DNA from: Lysobacter sp. MMG2
GTDB taxonomy: Bacteria; Pseudomonadota; Gammaproteobacteria; Xanthomonadales; Xanthomonadaceae
Length of the DNA: 64,000 bases
Assembly: GCF_016735495.2 (NCBI RefSeq)
Contig: NZ_JAERQY020000001.1
Span: 992,001-1,056,000, forward strand
Reading direction: 5' to 3'
Of this stretch, positions 9,686-17,429 are shown piece by piece. The translations under genes and the position numbers were made by a program. Within the stretch, counting starts at the first letter, position 1. Each line of letters opens with the position of its first letter. The notes beneath the pieces were generated by a model. The model saw only the letters and a list, made by a program, of their open reading frames with translations, was not told the origin of the DNA and ran no database searches.

Positions 9686-11293
9686 TCAGAACGTGATGCT
9701 CCAGCTGTTGATGTAGCCCGTGTCGCCGCCGGCGTTGTCGTTCACGCGCAGCTTCCAGGTGCCGTTGAGCGGCTCGCTCGTCAGGTTCTTCGTGTACGTG
9801 CCGACGAGGTTGTCCGCGCTGCCGCCGGTGCGGTTGTGGATGTTGTAGAGCGTGCCGTCGGGCGCGACGAGGTCGACCTTCAGGTCACCGCGGTAGGTGT
9901 GCACGATGTTCACCGCGATCGACGCGCTCGCCGGGCCATTGCCGCTGCGGCCGGACACCGTGATCGGGCTGTCGACGGTGGCGTTGTCGCTGATCGTGTA
10001 GTCGGTGGCGTTGCTGTAGGTCTGCGTGCCGCCACCACCGCCGCCGCGGAAGGCCGCGATGGTCGCCTTGGTGTTCACCAGCACGCGCTGGTTGTGGCTG
10101 GTGGCCGCCGTGCCCATCGCGACGCCCTGGTAGGTGACGTCCGGGTTCGACCAGTAGTTCAGGCGCGGGCAGCCGCTGGTGCAGTCGTAGGCCATGATCG
10201 TGCGCCACGCGTTGTTGGGCGCGCGGTAGCCGTGGCCGTAGGCGTAGGGCGAGGTGCTCGGATCGGTGGCGGGATCATGCCGTGCCGACTGCAGGTGGCC
10301 GATTTCGTGCGCGAACGAGTAATAGCCCGTGGCGCAATCCCAGTACGCGGTCGCGAACGCCGTCGTCGCGCTGGAGCCGATGCCCGACGCCAGGCCGCAG
10401 GCGGAACTGTCGTTGCCGATCAGCACCGCAACGTCGGCCGCGTTGCTGTCGCGCAGCGCGTGGATGGTGTCCATGTAGCCGTCGCTGGTGCCGCGGAAGC
10501 GCGACAGGTCGGTGCTCATGCCGACGTCGTTGTAGGTGACGCTGCTGTAGCCGGCCAGTTCCAGGTTGATGCCGACGTTCGAATTGACGTAGCCCTGGTT
10601 GGACTCGGCCACCGCCAGCTGCGCGAGCGCCTGCATGTCGCCGCCGTAGGCGGAGACGGCGGCGCTGGTCGCCACGACCAGCACGCGGATCGTCGCCGTC
10701 GGGCCAGGATCGATGGCGAGCGCGCCGACGCGTCCGGCGGGCGGTTCCATGTTGATCTGCGGAAGATCACCGAAGGCGCTGGGATGATCCGGCGGCATCG
10801 CCCGCTCGTTGACTTCGATCACCGCGTGGTTGCCGTCGGGCAGCGGGCGGATGCGGTAGAGCTGGCCGTCCACGCGCACGTTGCCGGTGATGCCCTGCCC
10901 CCGCCTCACCAGGATCACGGAGTTGTTCCCGTCGTGCTTCACTTCGCGCGCGGTCATCGTGCGCGCCTTGGCTGTTTCGCGAACGTGACCGATCCAGACC
11001 AGGCTGCCGTCGGGCTGCACCTGCGCCTTTTCGAGCACGGCGTTGACGTTGCGCAGGCCGAGGTCGAGGCCGATCTCGGCGTTGCTCTCGCTCACCACCG
11101 CGGGATTGGCGCGCAGCGCGCGCAACGAGGTGGTGGTGGCGCTGGCGGCCAGGCGGCCGGCGGTGGTGGCCGAGGCCGACTGCACCTGCGCCGGGCCCAG
11201 AAACAGCGGCTCGGCGGAGATCGCGGTGCCGCACAGCAGCAGCGCGCCGGTCGCGACCAGCACGCGCGAATGCATGGAAATCCTGCGGTTCAT
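9686..11293 (-). CDS. Secreted M72-type (peptidyl-Asp) zinc metalloprotease with P domain
   Basis: 535 residues. Signal peptide about 1-27, a propeptide-like region to about 200, then a metzincin domain with the zinc motif HEIGHLQSARH (H329, E330, H333, H339) and the Met-turn TIMAYD (M367). The arrangement matches peptidyl-Asp metalloendopeptidases (MEROPS M72), which cleave on the N-terminal side of Asp or cysteic acid. A P domain occupies about 425-535 and closely resembles that of the adjacent S8 proteases. ATG 11293 was chosen over an upstream ATG because an AGGAGG site lies just before it and the signal peptide follows directly. Confidence 0.9.
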   Translation of the reverse strand: MNRRISMHSRVLVATGALLLCGTAISAEPLFLGPAQVQSASATTAGRLAASATTTSLRALRANPAVVSESNAEIGLDLGLRNVNAVLEKAQVQPDGSLVWIGHVRETAKARTMTAREVKHDGNNSVILVRRGQGITGNVRVDGQLYRIRPLPDGNHAVIEVNERAMPPDHPSAFGDLPQINMEPPAGRVGALAIDPGPTATIRVLVVATSAAVSAYGGDMQALAQLAVAESNQGYVNSNVGINLELAGYSSVTYNDVGMSTDLSRFRGTSDGYMDTIHALRDSNAADVAVLIGNDSSACGLASGIGSSATTAFATAYWDCATGYYSFAHEIGHLQSARHDPATDPSTSPYAYGHGYRAPNNAWRTIMAYDCTSGCPRLNYWSNPDVTYQGVAMGTAATSHNQRVLVNTKATIAAFRGGGGGGTQTYSNATDYTISDNATVDSPITVSGRSGNGPASASIAVNIVHTYRGDLKVDLVAPDGTLYNIHNRTGGSADNLVGTYTKNLTSEPLNGTWKLRVNDNAGGDTGYINSWSITF

Positions 11294-11385
11294 ACGTATG
11301 TCCTCCTGCGTGGATGGGTGTCCTTCCCCGCGACGCGCATCGGACGCGATGCGCTGCGCCGATCCGTGCGCCGCGGCAGGAAATC

Positions 11386-11413
11386 CCCGCTCCCGGCGCG
11401 TGCCGGGAGCGGG
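11386..11413 (-). terminator. Terminator of the third S8 protease
   Basis: A perfect 12-bp stem (CCCGCTCCCGGC / GCCGGGAGCGGG) with a 4-base loop, 18 bases beyond the stop at 11432. On the minus strand it is followed by GGATTTCC, a modest T tract. Confidence 0.75.
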
Positions 11414-11431
11414 TTTTGTCACAACTTCAGA

Positions 11432-13513
11432 TCAGAACGTCACCGACCAGCTGTTGATGTAGCCGGTGTCGCCCGATGCGTTGTCGTTCACGCGCAGCTT
11501 CCACGTGCCGTTGAGCGCTTCGCTCGACAGGTTGAACGTCACCGTCTTGTTGACGTTGTCCGCGCTGCCGCCGGTGCGGTTGTGCACGTTGTAGAGGCTG
11601 CCGTCGGGCGCGACCAGGTCCACCTTCAGGTCGCCCTGGTAGGTGTGCACGATGGCGACGGTGACCGAGGCGTTGGTCGGCGCGTTGCCGCTGCGGCCGG
11701 ACACCGTGATCGGGCTGTCGACGGTGGCGTTGTCGCTGATCGTGTAGTCGGTGCCGTTGCTGTAGGTCTGCGTGCCGCCACCGCCGGTGGTGTAGCTGCC
11801 GGTCAGGCTCAGGGCCGAGAACGCCGAGTAGCCGCGCACCAGCACGTGGTACGTGCCCGCCTGTGCGGTGGCGATGTTGCAGGTCTCGGCGTTGCTGCTG
11901 CCTTCGGACTTGCAGTCGTAGCTGGTCGTGGTCGGCGCGCTGCCGAACTTCACGAACAGGTCCGCGTCGCCGCTGCCGCCGGAGGTGACGAAGCTCAGCC
12001 CGCTGGCGCCGGAGGGCACGACCAGCGTGTAGCGCAGCTCCGTGCCGGCACTGCCCGACAGGCCGGTGACCGGCGTGCCGTTGGTCAGCTGGCCGGTGGG
12101 CGGCGGCGTGGTGCCGTTGGCGGCGTCGACCACGGCCTTGGCGTTGAGGATGCCCGGGCCGATCGGCTGTGACGGCGTCGACGGGAACGCGGTGACGTTG
12201 GCCTTGATCAACGCCTCCACCTGCGCCGGCGTCTTCGGCGTGGTCGCCACGGCCTGCAGCAGCGCGACCACGCCCGCGACGTGCGGCGTCGCCATCGAGG
12301 TGCCGTTGTAGCTGGCGTAGGTTTCCGAGCCCGGCGTGGTCGAACCGCTGTTGAGCGTGGACAGGATGTTCGAGCCCGGCGCGGCGATGTCGATCAGCGA
12401 GCCGTAGTTGGAGAAGCTCGAACGCGCGCCGGTGCTGGTGATCGACGCCACGGCGATGACGTTGTTGCAGTTCGCCGGCGAGGCGTTGGACACGTTGACG
12501 TTGTCGTTGCCCGCGGCGATGACGAGCGTGGTGCCGCGGCCGACCGCGCTGTTGATCGCGTTCTGCGTCGTGGTGCCGCATGCGCCGCTGCCGCCGAGGC
12601 TGAGGTTGATGACTTCGGCCGGATTGGCATTGGCCGGCACGCCGCTGACGGTGCCGCCGGAGGCCCAGATGATCGCGTCGGCGATGTCGGAGTCGTAACC
12701 GCCGCAGGTGCCCAGCACGCGCACCGGCACGATCTTCGCGCCGTACGCCACGCCGGCCACGCCCTTGGCGTTGTTGGTCACCGCCGCGATGGTGCCGGCC
12801 ACGTGCGTGCCGTGCCAGCTGGAACCTTGCGCGGCATGCGAGCCGCCGCATTGGTTCGCGCTGACCCAGTCGCCCGGATCGCTGGCGTCGCTGTCGCGGC
12901 CGTTGCCGTCGTTCGACACCGCGGTGTCGATGATGAAGTCGTAACCCGGCAGCACGTTCGCGTTGAGGTCGCTGTGGTTGGTGATGCCGGTGTCGAGCAC
13001 CGCGACCACCGCGCCTGCGCCGTTGGTGACATCCCAGGCCTGGTTGGCCTTGATGCCGTACGTGCCGGAGTAGCCCCATTGCTCGCTGTAGCGCGTGTCG
13101 TTGGGCGTGAGCAGCGGCTTGTTGATCTTGTCGACCTCGACGTACTCGACGTTCGGATCGGCCGCGATCTGGCGCATGAGGCTCTCGGCCTCCACGCGGT
13201 CCAGCTTGCGGTCGGCGCGCACCACGTCGGCGCCGGTGGCGATGCGACGCAGGTGCTTCAGTCCCAGGGCCTTGCCGCGACCCGTCGAAGAGGCGGCGGC
13301 CGTGCTCAGCGCACTTTGCAGCGTGGCGACATTGGCGCGTTCGGCGCTGCCGTCCTTGTACTTGACGATGAAGCGGTCGTTCTTCGTCTCGGCGTCCAGG
13401 CCCGAGAGATTGACGCGGGCCTGCTGCGCAAGCGCCGGAGCGGCGAGCGCGGACGACAGGGCGATGGCGGTTGCGACGGAAAGCGCATGAGCGCGGATGC
13501 GGCGATCAGACAT
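11432..13513 (-). CDS. Secreted S8 serine protease with PPC and P domains
   Basis: 693 residues. Signal peptide about 1-30, propeptide to about 135 (NDRFIVKYKDGS), subtilisin domain with D174 (VAVLDTGI), H234 (SSWHGTHVAGT) and S406 (GTSMATPHVAG), one PPC domain (about 480-575, SGDADLFVKFGSAP and YSAFSALSLTGSY) and a P domain to the end (GDTGYINSWSVTF). It shares most of its sequence with the other two S8 genes in the island. Part of its P-domain DNA is nearly identical to that of the neighbouring metalloprotease, pointing to recent sequence exchange. Probably extracellular by Sec and type II export. Confidence 0.93.
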   Translation of the reverse strand: MSDRRIRAHALSVATAIALSSALAAPALAQQARVNLSGLDAETKNDRFIVKYKDGSAERANVATLQSALSTAAASSTGRGKALGLKHLRRIATGADVVRADRKLDRVEAESLMRQIAADPNVEYVEVDKINKPLLTPNDTRYSEQWGYSGTYGIKANQAWDVTNGAGAVVAVLDTGITNHSDLNANVLPGYDFIIDTAVSNDGNGRDSDASDPGDWVSANQCGGSHAAQGSSWHGTHVAGTIAAVTNNAKGVAGVAYGAKIVPVRVLGTCGGYDSDIADAIIWASGGTVSGVPANANPAEVINLSLGGSGACGTTTQNAINSAVGRGTTLVIAAGNDNVNVSNASPANCNNVIAVASITSTGARSSFSNYGSLIDIAAPGSNILSTLNSGSTTPGSETYASYNGTSMATPHVAGVVALLQAVATTPKTPAQVEALIKANVTAFPSTPSQPIGPGILNAKAVVDAANGTTPPPTGQLTNGTPVTGLSGSAGTELRYTLVVPSGASGLSFVTSGGSGDADLFVKFGSAPTTTSYDCKSEGSSNAETCNIATAQAGTYHVLVRGYSAFSALSLTGSYTTGGGGTQTYSNGTDYTISDNATVDSPITVSGRSGNAPTNASVTVAIVHTYQGDLKVDLVAPDGSLYNVHNRTGGSADNVNKTVTFNLSSEALNGTWKLRVNDNASGDTGYINSWSVTF

Positions 13514-13937
13514 CTGGTGGAACCCCCGAAGTTGGGACTGCGTGATGGAAAGACCTGCCTACCGGCGCCGATGGGCACCGTGTGACGGGCCTTGTGTGCG
13601 GCCGTCCGCGTCGAGGCGGACGACCGTTTTGCCAGCTGACACCTCCGGTGCCGCAGAAGCTGCGACAACCCGGCATCACGCACTCCGGAGTCTCGGCGGT
13701 TGCCCGCCCCCTGTTCCGCGACCCTGCCAGCGCAGTTGCCGGGCCTTGCCCCCCGTTCCGGCCCGGTACCGGCGGGGTCACGCGGCCGACCGGAGCCGGC
13801 CGCGTCTCAACACAACGCGAGGTGTACCCGATGCCCCACCACCCATCGACGCGACAGGATTGGCAAAGTCACCCATTTGTGGATGCCATCACTGTTCAGG
13901 AACGGCCGTCACAGTTGCGCCCGGTGGACAACACCAA
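13514..13937. other. Long protease leader / intergenic region
   Basis: About 420 bases with no supportable gene. On the minus strand it is the upstream region of the third S8 protease and contains several hairpins, including GGCGG-GCAA-CCGCC (a GNRA-type loop, near 13690-13705), CGCAG-CTT-CTGCG (near 13651-13666) and CGTCCGC/GCGGACG (13603-13622), together with the 12-bp motif at 13659-13670. A structured 5' leader is possible, but I could not match it to a known riboswitch. Confidence 0.4.
13659..13670 (-). repeat. Second copy of the 12-bp protease-upstream motif
   Basis: GGTTGTCGCAGC on the minus strand, about 150 bases before the start of the third S8 protease. The other copy is at 9533-9544. 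The flanking bases are only loosely similar. Confidence 0.35.
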
Positions 13938-13964
13938 CGAAAACGCCCCGCTGGGCGGGGCGTT
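13938..13964 (-). terminator. Terminator of sufT
   Basis: A 10-bp stem AACGCCCCGC / GCGGGGCGTT with a 3-base loop, followed on the minus strand by TTTTCG. It lies about 35 bases after the sufT stop. Confidence 0.88.
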
Positions 13965-13996
13965 CGTGCACTGCACAACGGTTTTCACGGGGATGC

Positions 13997-14554
13997 TCAG
14001 AGCATCCCGGTCTCCAGGCGCGCGGCCTCGGACATCATCGTGCGGTTCCACGGCGGGTCGAAGACCAGATCCACATCGGCCTCCACCACCGTCGGGATCA
14101 TCTCCAGCTTGTCGCGCACGTCGGCGACCAGGATGTCGCCCATGCCGCAGGCGGGGGCCGTCAGGGTCATGCGCACTTCGACGCGGCGCTGGCCGGGCTT
14201 TTCCGGATGCGGCGCGATGCGGGCCTCGTAGACCAGGCCCAGGTCGACCACGTTGATCGGGATCTCCGGGTCGAAGCAGGTGCGCAGCTGGCGCCACACC
14301 ATCTGCTCGACCGCCTCGTCGTCGGCGCCTTCGGGCAGTTCCAGGGGTTCGGGCGCTTCCTTGCCGATGGCGTCGGCATCGCGGCCGGCGACACGGAAGA
14401 GGTTGCCTTCGACGAACACGGTGTAGCTGCCGCCCAGGCCCTGGGTGATGTAGCCCACGCTGCCCGCGGGCAACGTGACCTGTTCGCCCTGCGGGACCAT
14501 GACGACGGCGCAATCGCGCTCGAAACGGACGGGTTCGCTGCTGCGGGAATACAT
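13997..14554 (-). CDS. sufT: Putative Fe-S cluster assembly protein SufT (DUF59)
   Basis: 185 residues. The C-terminal half is a MIP18/DUF59 domain with the characteristic DPEIPINVVDLGLVYE segment, TLTAPACGMGD carrying the conserved Cys, and VFDPPWNR near the end. The N-terminal 80 residues match the SufT-type extension. SufT proteins help mature Fe-S proteins under high demand. It stands alone here rather than in a suf operon, and its own terminator follows. The assignment is by domain, not by context. Confidence 0.88.
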   Translation of the reverse strand: MYSRSSEPVRFERDCAVVMVPQGEQVTLPAGSVGYITQGLGGSYTVFVEGNLFRVAGRDADAIGKEAPEPLELPEGADDEAVEQMVWRQLRTCFDPEIPINVVDLGLVYEARIAPHPEKPGQRRVEVRMTLTAPACGMGDILVADVRDKLEMIPTVVEADVDLVFDPPWNRTMMSEAARLETGML

Positions 14555-14714
14555 GCCGGGAAGATTGGGGTGCCGGGCCCCGGCACAAGTGCGGCCATTC
14601 TAGCGGCACCGTGCCCGCACGAGCCCGTCGCGCACGCGATGCAGCGTTGCCGCGCCGGTCGTTTTGCGCGCTCGCCCGCTATGCTGTGCGGCCTGTCGCC
14701 CCCGCGAGCGTTCG

Positions 14715-15131
14715 ATGACACCACCCGCCCCTGCCCGCCGCACCTCGTGGCTCTCGTGGCCGCTGTTGCTGCTCGGCGCGTTCGGCTTCGCCGCGGTGTG
14801 GGTCCTGGCCAGCCTCTACAGCGGTCGTCAATTGGGCTGGATGGCGGTGCTGGGCGCGCTCGACATCGCCTGGATGCTGCGCCTGGGCGGCTGGCGTCCG
14901 GGCCTGGGGCGGATGGTCGCCGGCGTCGCCGCGACGGCCGGGATCGTGATCGCAGCCAACTGGTTCATCACCGCCACGCAGCTGGGCGGCATGCTCGGCC
15001 TGGACCCGTGGGACTCGGCCATGAAACTGGGCGGGCACCACGCGTGGATCCTGGTTCAGCTGGCCAACAGCGCGATGGACGCGGTGTGGATCGGCGTCGG
15101 CCTGCTGGCCGCGGCGTGGCTGTCGCGCTGA
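14715..15131 (+). CDS. Hypothetical four-helix membrane protein
   Basis: 138 residues with four predicted membrane segments: WPLLLLGAFGFAAVWVLASLY, WMAVLGALDIAWML, a central GVAATAGIVIAANWFI and AMDAVWIGVGLLAAAWL at the end. ATG 14715 was chosen because the upstream in-frame codons lie in non-coding sequence. It ends 4 bases before the convergent MocR gene. I do not recognise the family or see a functional motif. Confidence 0.75.
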   Translation: MTPPAPARRTSWLSWPLLLLGAFGFAAVWVLASLYSGRQLGWMAVLGALDIAWMLRLGGWRPGLGRMVAGVAATAGIVIAANWFITATQLGGMLGLDPWDSAMKLGGHHAWILVQLANSAMDAVWIGVGLLAAAWLSR

Positions 15132-15135
15132 AGCC

Positions 15136-16578
15136 TCAGGCCGCGTCGAACTCGTCCAGACAGGTCGCGAACAGCGCCACGGCCTCCTCGATCTCCGCCA
15201 CCGACAGTCCGCAATAGCCCAGCAGCAGGCCGGCGCTGTCGGGCGGCGCCAGGTAATACGGCGCGATCGGATAGAGCCCCAGCCCCAGGCTGCGCGCCCG
15301 CGCGATGAACGCCTCACCTTCGGCCGCATTGCGACCGTTGAGCCAGACCACCAGATGCATGCCGGCGTGTGAATCGTTGATGCGCAGCCGCCCGCGTCCG
15401 CAGCGCTGCAATCCGTCCAGCAGCGCATCGCGGCGCTCCTTCAGCGTCTTCCACGCGCGGCGCAGATGGCGCTCGAAACCGCCGTCGACGATGAAGCGCG
15501 CCAGCGCCGCCTGCTCGATGCCGCAGGAGCCGAAGTCGTCCTGCCACTTGGCGTTGACGTAATCCCCGCGCAGTCCCGCCGGCACTACCAGGTAACCCAG
15601 CCGCAGCGAGGGGAACATCGCCTTGGAGAAGGTGCCCACGTAGATCACCCGATCGCCCTCGTCGAGCGAACGCAACGCGGCCAGCGGTCGCGCGTCGTAG
15701 CGGAACTCGCCGTCGTAGTCGTCCTCCAGGATCCAGCTCCCGTGGCGGCGGGCGTAGTCGAGCAGTTCCAGCCGGCGCGGCAACGACAGCACCGCGCCGC
15801 TGGGGAACTGGTGCGAAGGCGTGACGCAGATGAGCTTGGGCGCGTGCGTGGGCAGGTCGTCGACGATGAGCCCGTGTTCGTCGACGTCGCGCGTGACGAC
15901 CTTTGCGCCGTGGATCTGCAACGCCTCGCGCATCGCCGAGTAGTGCGGCTCCTCCAGCAGCACCTCGTCGCCCGGATCCAGCAGCACGCGCGCCGTCAGC
16001 GCCACCGCCTGCTGCGTGCCGGCCACGATCACCACGTCCTGCGGTTCGGCCTGGATGCCGCGCCGGCGCGCCAGGTAGTCGCACACGGCTTCGCGCAACG
16101 CCGGCACGCCCTGCGAGGCGGGGTAGTTCGGCGAGGTGTAGGCCGCCGCATGAGCCAGCTCGCGCGCCCAGGCGCTGGTCAGCGCGGGATTGGTCAGCGG
16201 AACGCCGTACTGGAAGGCGTAACGCACGCCGGGAATCGCGCGGCCTGGTATGCGCAGGTGATCGTGGATGACGCGCGCGCGGCGGGCGAACTGCGACTGC
16301 GCCGGCAGCGGCATGTCCACCGCGTGCAGCGGGCGCGGGGCCTGCAGAGGCGGTGTCACGTAGCTGCCCGAGCCGACGCGGCCATCGACGAAGCCTTCGG
16401 CGCGCAGCTGCTCGTAGGCGGCCAGCACGGTGTTGCGCGACACGCCCAGCTCGCGCGCAAGCTGGCGCGTGGCGGGCAATCGCGCGCCCTCGCTCATGCG
16501 GCCGCCGAAGACGGCGCCCTTCAGCGCCCGAGTCAGTTGGGCATGGAGCGGACCACGACCGTCCAGCTGCAGGTGCAT
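15136..16578 (-). CDS. MocR-family regulator (GntR HTH fused to PLP aminotransferase fold)
   Basis: 480 residues. Residues 1-70 form a GntR-type winged helix (LPATRQLARELGVSRNTVLAAYEQLRAEGF). The rest is a fold-type-I aminotransferase domain with NYPASQGVPALREAVCDYL, EDDYDGEFRY and GTFSKAMFPSLRLGY, in which K319 should bind pyridoxal phosphate. MocR proteins sense PLP or amino compounds and often control the divergently transcribed neighbour. The divergent gene here encodes a membrane protein. Start 16578 was chosen for its GGAG ribosome site; an upstream ATG would add 21 residues lying over the putative operator. Confidence 0.92.
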   Translation of the reverse strand: MHLQLDGRGPLHAQLTRALKGAVFGGRMSEGARLPATRQLARELGVSRNTVLAAYEQLRAEGFVDGRVGSGSYVTPPLQAPRPLHAVDMPLPAQSQFARRARVIHDHLRIPGRAIPGVRYAFQYGVPLTNPALTSAWARELAHAAAYTSPNYPASQGVPALREAVCDYLARRRGIQAEPQDVVIVAGTQQAVALTARVLLDPGDEVLLEEPHYSAMREALQIHGAKVVTRDVDEHGLIVDDLPTHAPKLICVTPSHQFPSGAVLSLPRRLELLDYARRHGSWILEDDYDGEFRYDARPLAALRSLDEGDRVIYVGTFSKAMFPSLRLGYLVVPAGLRGDYVNAKWQDDFGSCGIEQAALARFIVDGGFERHLRRAWKTLKERRDALLDGLQRCGRGRLRINDSHAGMHLVVWLNGRNAAEGEAFIARARSLGLGLYPIAPYYLAPPDSAGLLLGYCGLSVAEIEEAVALFATCLDEFDAA

Positions 16579-16596
16579 GGCGGATCTCCGCAGTCG

Positions 16597-16642
16597 ATTG
16601 GCCCCATTGAACCCCCCTGAATTGGCCCTTGCCAGTGCCAAT
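16597..16642. promoter_or_regulatory. Candidate MocR operator: ATTGGCCC direct repeats
   Basis: In the divergent gap between the MocR gene and the membrane protein, ATTGGCCC occurs at 16597-16604 and 16621-16628, 24 bases apart, and ATTGGC recurs inverted at 16637-16642. Direct repeats in such gaps are typical MocR targets. A further ATTGGC lies before the AraC gene at 17398-17403. Function is inferred only from position and repetition. Confidence 0.5.
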
Positions 16643-16706
16643 TCTTCGCGGCCTCATAGGGCCATTCGCCGTCGCCCGTCCGCCCGCCCCCAGGAGCTTC
16701 GCGTCG

Positions 16707-17249
16707 ATGAAAACCGCGCCCATGAAAGCCGCGCCGATGAAGGCCGGCCCCGTGCTGCCCTCCGCACGCTTCGCAGGCCACGCCCGCCCCGCGGCCTGGG
16801 CCTGGATCGTCGTCGGCGGCCTGGCCGTCGGCAGCGCCGACCTCCTGTTCGCGATGGCCTGGTGGGCGCAGTCGGGCACCCCGCCGGTGCGGATCGTGCA
16901 GTCGATCTGGGCCTGGATCGTCGGCCGCGAAGCGGCCTTCGCCGGGGGCATGGCCTCGGCCGCCGCGGGCGCGGTCCTGTACTACACGCTGATGTCGGCG
17001 ATCGTGGCGATCTACCACCTGGCCGCGCGCGACTACCGCGCGCTGCGAGACCGCCCGCTGCTCGCCGGTGCGCTGTACGGCGCGGCGTGGTTCGTGCTGC
17101 TGCACGTCGTGATCGTGCCGTTGTTCTCGGCCGCGCCGCCACGGCGTTTCCTGCCCGACTGGAACCTCGCCTGCCTGCTCGCCCACATGGTGCTGATCGG
17201 CATTCCGACGGCCTGGATGGCGCGGCGCTGGTACGGCCCCGCGCCTTGA
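16707..17249 (+). CDS. Membrane protein, paralogue of the one at 18257
   Basis: 180 residues with about four membrane segments: WIVVGGLAVGSADLLFAMAW, a central GMASAAAGAVLYYTLMSAIVAIY, LYGAAWFVLLHVVIVPLF and the C-terminal LLAHMVLIGIPTAWMA. It aligns along its length with the protein at 18257-18769 (D-x-L-F/Y-A, R-x-x-QSI, DRP-x-x-x-GALYG, VVPL). The N terminus repeats MKxAP three times. ATG 16707 follows an AGGAG site; an upstream TTG would overlap the putative operator. It is divergent from the MocR regulator and so its likely target. Function unknown. Confidence 0.8.
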   Translation: MKTAPMKAAPMKAGPVLPSARFAGHARPAAWAWIVVGGLAVGSADLLFAMAWWAQSGTPPVRIVQSIWAWIVGREAAFAGGMASAAAGAVLYYTLMSAIVAIYHLAARDYRALRDRPLLAGALYGAAWFVLLHVVIVPLFSAAPPRRFLPDWNLACLLAHMVLIGIPTAWMARRWYGPAP

Positions 17250-17279
17250 TGACGCGCTGATCCGCGCACCCGATGGCAA

Positions 17280-17314
17280 GAGGCCGGCCGCTGAACTCGG
17301 CCGGCCTTGTTTCA
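17280..17314 (+). terminator. Rho-independent terminator after the membrane protein
   Basis: A perfect 10-bp stem AGGCCGGCCG / CGGCCGGCCT with a 7-base loop is followed by TGTTTC. It separates the first membrane protein from the araC-type gene. Confidence 0.82.
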
Positions 17315-17429
17315 TGCGCGCCGCCGGACGAATGGCCCCCACGGGACCTGCCGAATTGGTTCTCCAAACCCGGCCCATGCGTGGTTAGCGTGGGGCCATT
17401 GGCGACATGCGCCGATCGGGCCCTTCGAC

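Noticed and set aside
4600-13600. CRISPR-like repeats in the protease island
   Set aside because: The repeated stretches are coding domains at unequal spacing with no short regular repeat-spacer pattern.
13640-13760. c-di-GMP-I (GEMM) riboswitch before the third S8 protease
   Set aside because: A piece resembling the 3' arm (GCCGGGTTGTC) and a GNRA hairpin were tempting, but the ACGCA-type core and the paired segments do not line up.
13831-14256. Plus-strand ORF starting MPHHPSTRQDWQ
   Set aside because: It has only a moderate ribosome site and reads straight through the sufT terminator and antisense to sufT.
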